From positions 62,450 through 126,449 of the forward strand of contig NZ_VFWZ01000004.1 in NCBI RefSeq assembly GCF_006443095.1: a stretch of DNA of 64,000 nt, in the 5' to 3' direction. Source of the stretch: Aquimarina algicola. GTDB lineage: Bacteria; Bacteroidota; Bacteroidia; Flavobacteriales; Flavobacteriaceae. The notes beneath the pieces were generated by a model that saw nothing but the letters and a program-made list of their open reading frames with translations, was not told where the DNA came from and did no database searches. Each line of letters begins with the position of its first letter. The first letter of the stretch is position 1. This document shows, in pieces, positions 1 to 7,785 of the stretch. The translations under genes and the position numbers were made by a program.

Positions 1-2
1 TC

Positions 3-107
3 AAAGCATATGGGCAAATTTTAAAATTTTTAGACGCTCATCTTAAAGGAGAGAAAAACAAGGCCACAAATGATGTCAAAACTAAAACTAGTGATACAGG
101 ATCATAG
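3..107 (+). CDS. 3' end of an upstream gene, product unknown
   Basis: An open frame enters from the left edge and stops at a TAG. The visible 34 residues begin KAYGQILKFLDAHLKG and end in a lysine/threonine-rich hydrophilic tail. The segment resembles the last helix of alpha/beta-hydrolase or peptidase proteins, where such helices often read ILxFLxxxLK, but this is only a resemblance and no catalytic residue is visible. The gene is cut by the window edge, so length and start are unknown. Confidence 0.45.
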   Translation, partial: KAYGQILKFLDAHLKGEKNKATNDVKTKTSDTGS

Positions 108-877
108 GCTTTGTTCATAAGATTTAAAATAGCAATAGACATTAGTAGGGTATAATAAACTTAATAATTATATCCTATTAATGTTAAATATTTTGCTAAT
201 CATTAAGATGAAAATATGTAGGGGGTTATCTCATAAAATTTCAAAAATATTTTACCCTTTTATCTTCTCGAATTCATCTCAAAAGTAGCTGACAAAAACC
301 TTAGAAATTTCTTCTATGTGCAGCACAAATTTATATTTCTATAAAACTTTACTTTTCCATTACTGTTTTAACTCAAAATCTTTACGGCTAAAACTCAATT
401 AACTATTTTTCAGCGATTTGAGTTAACTTTTAATGTAAAAATGAAATAATGTTTTTATATATTTGGAAGGAACGAAGAATCTAAAAACAGAAAAAAAGTA
501 AAATATAATACACTTTTTCTACCCCCAAAAAAACATGTATTATCATTTGTAATTCTGTAACGATCAAAGTAGCTAATTGATATATTTTTAGGTTTTAATG
601 TGTATGATATTGACATAAAACGTAGTATCTAGGATTGTATTTTTATTATCGTTGAGGTAGGCTAAACTAGATTTTATTTATTGAATTCATTTTAAATGAT
701 AAAATTTTTAAAACCATTTTATATGGTAGTAAACTAATTTGCTATAGTACTTTTTTTCCTACAAAAAAATTCATAAAATATAACCTTAGATTTTTTATGA
801 AATAAAAGATAAATAAAAACGATTCCGGTTTACAGTAAGATTTATGTGATATAATAATTTCACGTGATAGTAAAAAA
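108..877. other. 770-bp gene-free AT-rich region upstream of the kinase/YcaO cluster
   Basis: No convincing open reading frame on either strand. It contains a perfect 10-bp inverted repeat (TTAACTCAAA at 368-377, TTTGAGTTAA at 417-426) with a 39-base spacer and no T-tract. Just before the FHA gene there is a GTGA-N10-TCAC dyad (846-863). This stretch should carry the promoter for the cluster; I could not place a clear TAnnTTTG element. Confidence 0.6.
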
Positions 878-1834
878 ATGGGAATTATAAAGAACAACTT
901 AACAGGAAAAATCGTCTACCTCAATACCCAACATATTTTTGGTAGAAATCAAAACCTTGTGAATACTCATCTTTCTGAACAAGATATATCACAATCACAT
1001 GCTTTGATAAGTTGGAAAGCTAATGATTGGTATTTGCAAGATCATAGTAGAAATGGAACTTTAGTAAATGGAGAACTCATTAATAATGCCACTTCAAAAC
1101 TCTCTGATGGTTTCAAGATTCAATTTGGAGAGCATCAAAGTACCCAATGGGAAGTCGTTAGTACCTCTCCTCCATCGAGTTATCTTAGACCAATAGACAA
1201 TACTGATACTGTAATCGAACTTATTACATGTCTTGCCTTTCCTAATGAAGAAATGCCGGAAACCCTTCTATATCCTGATAGTAATATTTGGAAAATAGAA
1301 ACCAAAACGAATATAGACACATTAAAGCATGGTAAAACATATACTATAGATGCTAAAGAGTATATCTACATAGAGAATAGAGTATTAGAAGACACGTTAG
1401 ATTTAGGAAATGTGGTAAACAATGCATTTTTTAAGTTTACGTTAAGTTCTGATGAAGAACATATCAGAATTAAAATTATAACTCAAAATCAAGAATTTGA
1501 TTTAGGAGAAAGAGTACACAATTATATTTTATTGGCCCTAGCTAGAAAAAGGTTAGAAGATGTAAATAATGGTCATGTTATTTATGATCAGGGATGGATT
1601 GCTATCGATGATCTTTTAAAAGACGTAAGCAAAGAATTTGGTAGAGATATTGATACTTATTATTTGAATTTGAGAATTTATCGCATTAGAAAATTAATAC
1701 TCGAAACCAAACCTTATGGATATCTCTTTTCTAATATTATAGAAAGACGTTATGGTGAAATACGATTTGCTCATCCGTATTTTCAAATATTAAAAGAAGA
1801 AGAATCTATTGGTGAAGTCCTTCAGGTATATTAA
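878..1834 (+). CDS. FHA-domain protein with C-terminal winged-helix-like region
   Basis: A 318-residue cytoplasmic protein without signal peptide or membrane segments. Residues about 18-70 form a forkhead-associated domain, which binds phosphothreonine. The hallmark residues are visible: G22-R23, S40-H41, N59-G60-T61 and N64-G65. The last third (about 205-310) looks like a winged helix, with the helical stretch YILLALARKRLED followed by conserved basic helices, as in FHA-plus-HTH proteins that accompany Ser/Thr kinases. It lies 53 bp upstream of a large Ser/Thr kinase, so the natural reading (inference) is a phospho-dependent reader or regulator of that kinase's output, possibly acting on transcription. 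The ATG at 878 fits the family, because the FHA fold begins almost at once. The central region is not recognised. Confidence 0.85.
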   Translation: MGIIKNNLTGKIVYLNTQHIFGRNQNLVNTHLSEQDISQSHALISWKANDWYLQDHSRNGTLVNGELINNATSKLSDGFKIQFGEHQSTQWEVVSTSPPSSYLRPIDNTDTVIELITCLAFPNEEMPETLLYPDSNIWKIETKTNIDTLKHGKTYTIDAKEYIYIENRVLEDTLDLGNVVNNAFFKFTLSSDEEHIRIKIITQNQEFDLGERVHNYILLALARKRLEDVNNGHVIYDQGWIAIDDLLKDVSKEFGRDIDTYYLNLRIYRIRKLILETKPYGYLFSNIIERRYGEIRFAHPYFQILKEEESIGEVLQVY

Positions 1835-1887
1835 TCCACAACTAACTTCGAAATTACAAAAATTAAAAACCTAACATCCAAATAAGC

Positions 1888-4800
1888 GTGAAACACCTTT
1901 CGTCTGAAAATGCTCTTAAACCTGATATTGACCCTAAAAAATATAATTTAATAGAACAAATTGGAGAGGGGGGATATGGAATCGTTTACAAAGCCGAACA
2001 AATTAGCACAGGACAAATCGTTGCTATAAAAATGCTCAAATTTAAAGCATATAGTGATGAAAAAAACAGAAAACTCCAAGTTGCACGATTCGAAAGAGAG
2101 ACACAACTCTGCGCACAAATTAATCATCCTCATATTGTAAAACTCCTGGATAAAGGGTATACAGCATCTCAAGAACCATATGCTGTTTTTGAATACATTT
2201 CGGGAACAACTCTAAAAGACGTAATCCATCAACATAATGGATTATCAGCAGAAAAAACAGGAGCACTCATGGAGCAAGTACTTTACGCATTAGTACATGC
2301 TCATGATAATGGGATTCTTCATAGAGATCTCAAGCCACATAATATTATGGTTACGCAAACCCAGACAAAACCTTATATAAAAATACTAGATTTTGGTATG
2401 GGAGCCTTTACAAATGATTATAAAACTAAAAACTATCAAGATTTAACTCTTACTCAAGATATCATTGGTACTCCTGCATATAGCTCTCCCGAACAGTTAA
2501 GAGGTGAAGCTCCTACAATAAAATCTGATCTCTATGCATGGGGATTGATATTTTTAGAATGTTTAACAGGGCAACCTGTTATGCAAGGCACGAATATAGC
2601 AGAGATTTTCCAGCAACAGCTTAATCTTGTTGATATTCCGATACCTATTCCACTTATAGATCATCCTATAGCAAAAGTGTTGCGAAGTGTTTTAGACAAA
2701 GACCCTGATAGAAGAGTAAAAAGTGCTTCAGAGCTTTTTCAGGAATATAATAAGGTTAACTTTAAGACCATTGTAGGTAAAATCAAACCTACACATCATA
2801 ACAGTTTTCCTATTAGTGATGATGCAACACAAGTCAATCAATTTGCATGGAGAAGCACTCATAGTGAAAAACGACAAATTACTGTATTATGCGCAAAGCT
2901 AAACATAGCAGTTTCTGAAGAAACACCATCTTTAGATATCGAAACTTTAGAAACTACACAATCCAGTCAATTGGTATTATGCAAAGATATAGGTATCAAA
3001 TATGGTGCATACATCCCTCCTATTGTTGCAGATACTGTTGTGATGTATTTTGGTTATCCTAAACTTAATGATAATGATGCCAGAAGAGCCGGAAGGACAG
3101 CTCTAGAATTAATTGGGCAAACACAAACTCGAAATCAAGAATTGTATGAAAAATATAATCTCAAGATAGATCTTAGGATAGCAATCAATTCGGGTACTGC
3201 ACTTATAAAACAAAATAGCGCTCCAGAAGGATTAATTACAAATACTGCATTCAATTTATTACATAGTATACAACCTTGGCATATTATCGTTTCGCAAACG
3301 ACCAAAGAGTTGTTAGACCCATATCTAGAGTTTGAAAAACTAGATATGGCTACCTCATCCTCTATAGGAAATACTATTGATACCTATCTACTCATCGGTG
3401 AACGTTCTACAGAAGCTTTATCAAACCTTAGCCCTAAAAGTGCTAATCAAAAAATGATAGGTAGAGGTGTAGAAAAGCAACAAATTCTTGATATCTGGAA
3501 TTCTAATAAGGATAATAAAACCATTCTAGTACAAGGTCAAGCCGGAATCGGAAAATCTAAACTCATCTACGAAATTAAAAAAGAAGTCATCACTTCTGGA
3601 TACCATGTTTGTGAATGTAGATGTCTCTCTGAACACCAAAACAATGCACTATATCCTATTTTCGAAATCTTAAAGAAAGATATTGACAGTTTACATGATG
3701 GTTCTCAAGTATCGAGATTAGAAAAAGTATTTCAAAAAGCAGATTGTGATCTTCAAAAATCTGTTCCCATTTTATGTTCCTGGCTATCAATACCTTTAGA
3801 AGGTACATATAAAATTACCACAATAACTCCTTCTGAACAGAAAGAAGTTCTTTTTGAAACTTTAAAAAAGTATCTTCTTAGTATAGAATCAGCAAAAAAA
3901 TTTATGTTGGTTATAGAAGATTTGCATTGGATAGATCCTACAAGCTTAGAGTTTTTCTCTCAACTCATAGAAGCTTCAGATCAAAAAAAATATACGATAG
4001 TAGCCACTGCAAGACCTAATTTCAAACCTGAATGGAATGCCAAACAATTTGCTTTAATATCATTAGAAACACTTAACACATCATATACAAAAACGCTTAT
4101 CGCTGATATTTTGAAGCATGAACAGATTAGTGATGAAGTTACAGCGTATATTATGAATCGTGCGGATGGTATTCCTTTATTTATCGAGAGTCTTACTCAG
4201 ATGTTACTAGAGCAAAAAGATATTTACTTACAAGATAACATTTACGTACTCAAACAAAATCTAGATGATGAGTCAATCCCTATAACTTTAAAAGGATTAT
4301 TAAATTCTAGAATAAGCAAAGTAGGTCATGCTAAAGAGACTGCGCAAGTTGCTGCAGCGATAGGTCGAGAATTTACTCATAAAATGCTCCTAACGGCATC
4401 TCCATATGATGATAATACGATCCAAAGTCATATTCATACTTTAATTGAAGCCAACCTAATCTATAAACAACGTAGAATAGAAAATGAAATCTATGTATTT
4501 CGTCATGCCTTGATTCGTGATGCCGCTTATGAGAGTATGACCTCATCATTATGTAGAGAAGTACATGCTAATATTGCAGAAACAATCAAAAGCAATTTTC
4601 CTGAAATCGTTAATGAGAGACCCATCGAACTTGCTAATCATCTCGCGGAGGCTCAAAAATATGAAACAGCTACACAATTTGGGATACAAGCTGTACAAAA
4701 ACATATCAAAAATTCTGCAAACGAAGAAGCTCTTAAATTATACGCATTAATAAAAAAATGGATCGATGGTGTCGAGAATAATAGTAATAAAATTGAGTCT

Positions 4801-5967
4801 GAACTTATCTTGAATGATTTAGTACTTCCTGCACAAATGGCTATCGGTGGTTATGGATGTAAAGAAGTAATCCAAATCAATAAAAGGAATGAAGAATTGA
4901 TTAACATAGCTTATCTAGACGAAAACAATATCTCAAATAAGGTACTAACTGAAATTACACATAGAATTGAATGGGGATTATTTCTAAATTATCATTTTCA
5001 TTCAAAACGCAAAAAAGCCGCAGAAATAGCAAATAGTATTTTATCAAAACTTAAAAAATATCCTAACAGAGATATAGAGGTAGGTGTTTTACCATTAATA
5101 GCTCAAGCATTTCATGCTGATGGAGAGTTAGAAAAGGCAGAAAAGCTATGTCTTAGAGTTTTTGATATTTATAATGCGCAAACTGATGTTGCAATAGGTT
5201 TCGATTATAATATGGAACCTAAGAGCTCTTCCTATTTCTTCTTGTCTAGTATTTATTTATTTAAAGGAGAAGTCCAAAAAGCAGAAAAATATGCTGTAGA
5301 AGGCATAAAATGGTCCGAAGAAATCAACCATCCCGTTTCAATTACTTTAGCTTACCTATTTTATGCATTATACGCGTATTTTTTAGATGATAAAGAACTC
5401 GTGAGAAATATTGTTGAAAAGCATAATTTATTGCATAATGACGAATCAGGAAAAAATTGGGTGACAACTCATCTGAAAATGATTGGTGAATGGAGTTACG
5501 AAAATATTAATTACGCAGAAGAATATGTAGAAAGTACTATTTCTAATTTACAATACTACGCTCTGTCTTGGTATGAGCCTTCCTTAGCGCAAACATATCT
5601 AATAAAAAACAAGTTTGAAAAAGCTATTGAATTACTTGAAAATTCTCTTAAAAGAAGTATAGAAGATAATGAATTTTGGACTCTATCTCTTGTAAAAAGG
5701 GTACTCGCAGAATCTTATTATGCAAAATATAAAACTTTAAACAAAAAAATAGAACTTTTATTAAAAGAGGCAATAAAAGATGCTCAAAAAATAAATGCGA
5801 CATGGTTTCAACTAGAAGCATTAGTATTTTATTCAGAAATAATTTTAAAAGAAAAGAAAAAGATACCTGAAAAAACAAAAAAAGAATTAAAAACACTCTC
5901 TAATAAAATAATTGAAATTACCAATACTAAATTAAAAATGAGAGTCGACAAGATATTAAGAATGTAA
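1888..5967 (+). CDS. TOMM-type Ser/Thr kinase / degenerate cyclase / AAA ATPase / TPR protein
   Basis: A 1359-residue multidomain regulator with a GTG start. Residues 18-290 are a Ser/Thr protein kinase with all catalytic elements: glycine loop GEGGYG (27-32), K48, HRD with D147, K149, N152, DFG 168-170 and SPE 200-202. Residues about 328-505 are a class III nucleotidyl-cyclase homology domain; the first metal-binding Asp is replaced (CAKLN instead of the usual FADI), although D382 in ADTVVMYFG is kept, so cyclase activity is doubtful. Residues about 523-760 are an AAA/NB-ARC-like ATPase with Walker A GQAGIGKS (550-557) and Walker B VIEDLHWID (675-683). The rest is helical and TPR-like. This order and length match the NCBI family described as TOMM system kinase/cyclase fusion (TIGR03903, from memory), known near YcaO cyclodehydratases. 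No membrane segment is evident. Its targets are unknown; the FHA protein and the two following paralogues are candidates. Confidence 0.9.
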   Translation: MKHLSSENALKPDIDPKKYNLIEQIGEGGYGIVYKAEQISTGQIVAIKMLKFKAYSDEKNRKLQVARFERETQLCAQINHPHIVKLLDKGYTASQEPYAVFEYISGTTLKDVIHQHNGLSAEKTGALMEQVLYALVHAHDNGILHRDLKPHNIMVTQTQTKPYIKILDFGMGAFTNDYKTKNYQDLTLTQDIIGTPAYSSPEQLRGEAPTIKSDLYAWGLIFLECLTGQPVMQGTNIAEIFQQQLNLVDIPIPIPLIDHPIAKVLRSVLDKDPDRRVKSASELFQEYNKVNFKTIVGKIKPTHHNSFPISDDATQVNQFAWRSTHSEKRQITVLCAKLNIAVSEETPSLDIETLETTQSSQLVLCKDIGIKYGAYIPPIVADTVVMYFGYPKLNDNDARRAGRTALELIGQTQTRNQELYEKYNLKIDLRIAINSGTALIKQNSAPEGLITNTAFNLLHSIQPWHIIVSQTTKELLDPYLEFEKLDMATSSSIGNTIDTYLLIGERSTEALSNLSPKSANQKMIGRGVEKQQILDIWNSNKDNKTILVQGQAGIGKSKLIYEIKKEVITSGYHVCECRCLSEHQNNALYPIFEILKKDIDSLHDGSQVSRLEKVFQKADCDLQKSVPILCSWLSIPLEGTYKITTITPSEQKEVLFETLKKYLLSIESAKKFMLVIEDLHWIDPTSLEFFSQLIEASDQKKYTIVATARPNFKPEWNAKQFALISLETLNTSYTKTLIADILKHEQISDEVTAYIMNRADGIPLFIESLTQMLLEQKDIYLQDNIYVLKQNLDDESIPITLKGLLNSRISKVGHAKETAQVAAAIGREFTHKMLLTASPYDDNTIQSHIHTLIEANLIYKQRRIENEIYVFRHALIRDAAYESMTSSLCREVHANIAETIKSNFPEIVNERPIELANHLAEAQKYETATQFGIQAVQKHIKNSANEEALKLYALIKKWIDGVENNSNKIESELILNDLVLPAQMAIGGYGCKEVIQINKRNEELINIAYLDENNISNKVLTEITHRIEWGLFLNYHFHSKRKKAAEIANSILSKLKKYPNRDIEVGVLPLIAQAFHADGELEKAEKLCLRVFDIYNAQTDVAIGFDYNMEPKSSSYFFLSSIYLFKGEVQKAEKYAVEGIKWSEEINHPVSITLAYLFYALYAYFLDDKELVRNIVEKHNLLHNDESGKNWVTTHLKMIGEWSYENINYAEEYVESTISNLQYYALSWYEPSLAQTYLIKNKFEKAIELLENSLKRSIEDNEFWTLSLVKRVLAESYYAKYKTLNKKIELLLKEAIKDAQKINATWFQLEALVFYSEIILKEKKKIPEKTKKELKTLSNKIIEITNTKLKMRVDKILRM

Positions 5968-6018
5968 CCAATCAAAATTAACTATTCATAACAAAAGCTT
6001 AATTTAAACATTAAAATT

Positions 6019-6972
6019 ATGGAACAAGAATTAGAAAAAAGTTCAATCAACATCTTAGACCCTCTCCAAGACCCACTAGCTAAAGAAAGGCTTCAAAACC
6101 TGAAAAACAAAATCAAAAATATTTTTAGTGAGCATACTTTGCTTAATAAAAGAATTAAAACATATGACAATATAGTTGAAAGACTTGATGATTTAGAAAA
6201 GAATCAAAAAAAAGACAAAGCCCATAACGAGGATTTTATCAAAAATAAGTTTAAAATACTACGAATTATTTCTAAATATAATGAAATGAGCACGCTTATG
6301 GGGATTTATAAAGAGTATAATGAAGTATTTTTAAACTCCAATGAGTCCAGAAGAGCAATGCTAATAGATACAGGATGTTTATTTTGTCAAGTAAATAATG
6401 AGTTAAAAATATATCCTTTAGAAAATTATGCAGATAATGAAAAAAATGCTGCTGATCTTATTGAAATAGTTCAAAATCTTGTTAAAGACACAAATAATAT
6501 AGATCACATTCATTTTTGGCAAGGCTGCGAAATGGCAATACCAAAAAGATCTGAAATTGTTTTAAACTTTAACAAAACTTATCCTTCTGTTTATATAAAG
6601 AAGAGAGAATCTAAAGACGAAATTTTCATAGAAGAAAATTCTTGGCATGTCAATTACATTGCAGATAAAGGTTTCTTAAAGGTTATTAATGATGAGCATA
6701 GAAACGATTTTGTAGGAGCAATATTAGAAGATGAAATCCTATCAGTTAAAACCCATAAAGTATCTATTTCTAAAAAAGAATATGCTAATAGGTTAAACGA
6801 GAATACTAACTTGCAAGATGATTATCAATCAATAAACATGCAAGTTCTGGAAGCTTTACAAAAATGTGATGTAGTAGTTCAAATGCCATATATAATTCCA
6901 AATGCTGATATGCTGGTTAAAGTATCATTTAAAGGCTCTGACACGGAAGAATTGATTCTTTCAACTTCGTGA
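6019..6972 (+). CDS. Unknown protein, paralogue 1; candidate TOMM precursor or kinase-system substrate
   Basis: A 317-residue soluble protein of unrecognised family. Residues about 20-100 are charged and predicted coiled coil. The second half matches the next gene: HFWQGCEMAIP (165-175) against the partner's PWTGCGMKLP, TYPSVYIKK against SWPTIYFTKK, and VQMPYIIPNADMLVKV (287-302) against the partner's IMPCFIPNKDMLTKV. Both end in a Ser/Thr-rich tail (here ILSTS). Tandem paralogues next to a YcaO fusion and a kinase/cyclase protein recall the tandem precursor genes of the BMA_0021/BMA_0022 TOMM type, but at this length the protein could equally be an effector or phosphorylation substrate. Cysteines at 120, 123, 170 and 283 are potential modification sites. 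A hairpin terminator follows the stop codon. Confidence 0.75.
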   Translation: MEQELEKSSINILDPLQDPLAKERLQNLKNKIKNIFSEHTLLNKRIKTYDNIVERLDDLEKNQKKDKAHNEDFIKNKFKILRIISKYNEMSTLMGIYKEYNEVFLNSNESRRAMLIDTGCLFCQVNNELKIYPLENYADNEKNAADLIEIVQNLVKDTNNIDHIHFWQGCEMAIPKRSEIVLNFNKTYPSVYIKKRESKDEIFIEENSWHVNYIADKGFLKVINDEHRNDFVGAILEDEILSVKTHKVSISKKEYANRLNENTNLQDDYQSINMQVLEALQKCDVVVQMPYIIPNADMLVKVSFKGSDTEELILSTS

Positions 6973-7001
6973 TACTTAAAATAATTTTTGTATATATTAT
7001 T

Positions 7002-7047
7002 AATCACGAAGGTTTATTAATAAGTAGTAAGCCTTTGTGATTTTTTA
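7002..7047 (+). terminator. Hairpin terminator after paralogue 1
   Basis: An 11-bp stem (7002-7012 AATCACGAAGG; 7032-7042 CCTTTGTGATT, one G-U pair) is followed by six T residues. It lies between the two paralogous genes, so it should separate or attenuate transcription within the cluster. Confidence 0.75.
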
Positions 7048-7088
7048 CTCAAAAAAATATCTTTTAAAACTCTTAAAACTATAATATC

Positions 7089-7676
7089 ATGGAAACAGCA
7101 ACTCTAAATCCAGATCAACAAAAAGCACTCACTGATCTAGAAAAAAACCAGCAGCAAATTTATCATATCTGCGAAAAATACTTTGAGCTCAGTCTTAGAT
7201 GTTTTAAAAATGAAGATTTATTGAACACATTTCAAGACCCCGCAAAAACTGTAGCTTTTTTAACCGATGGAAAATCAAAAACCAATGAATACATCTGGGA
7301 AGAAAATGGAATTCCATGGACAGGTTGTGGAATGAAGCTCCCAACCAATACCAAAGTCATTCTAGACTATGAAACTTCTTGGCCTACAATATATTTCACA
7401 AAAAAGGGAATAGAACACGAAACCATTACCATAAAAGAATCACCTCTATTCGTAAAAGTATTTTCTCATGGCCAAAATGGTATCAAAACACTAAGCAGAG
7501 AACTTTTATCAGAAAGTGACGAACTAAAAGTAGTATTGCCATTTGATACAAATGATCTCAAAAATTATGATGCTATTCTTATTATGCCTTGTTTCATTCC
7601 TAATAAAGATATGCTAACCAAGGTTTATTGCTCTGATAATAAAGAAAATGCAGAGATAATTCTTACATCATGTTAA
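7089..7676 (+). CDS. Unknown protein, paralogue 2; candidate TOMM precursor or kinase-system substrate
   Basis: A 195-residue soluble protein related to the C-terminal two thirds of the preceding gene product. Shared features are W77-x-GC80, a SWPTIYF strand, MPxFIPNxDMLxKV (166-179) and a short polar C-terminus, here ILTSC. It lacks the long coiled-coil N-terminus of its neighbour. Cys residues lie at 28, 38, 80, 168, 181 and 195. Its position directly upstream of the YcaO fusion, between two strong hairpins, is where precursor genes sit in many TOMM operons (inference). It has no signal peptide or membrane segment. No known fold is recognised; an alternative is a regulatory or structural protein acted on by the kinase. 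Confidence 0.75.
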   Translation: METATLNPDQQKALTDLEKNQQQIYHICEKYFELSLRCFKNEDLLNTFQDPAKTVAFLTDGKSKTNEYIWEENGIPWTGCGMKLPTNTKVILDYETSWPTIYFTKKGIEHETITIKESPLFVKVFSHGQNGIKTLSRELLSESDELKVVLPFDTNDLKNYDAILIMPCFIPNKDMLTKVYCSDNKENAEIILTSC

Positions 7677-7694
7677 TTCGACAATTTAAAATAC

Positions 7695-7742
7695 TTAATC
7701 AATATCGTTTAATCTTAAAACATATTAAACGATATTGATTAA
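7695..7742. repeat. 19-bp perfect inverted repeat between paralogue 2 and the YcaO gene
   Basis: Arms at 7695-7713 and 7724-7742 are perfectly complementary, with a 10-base loop. No T-run follows on the plus strand, so it is not a canonical intrinsic terminator. It could be an RNA-processing or stabilising stem-loop that sets the ratio between the upstream gene and the enzymes, or a DNA site for a dimeric regulator. Confidence 0.85.
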
Positions 7743-7785
7743 AATTACAATGATTTATAAACTCCTGTAAAAGCTCTATAATGTA

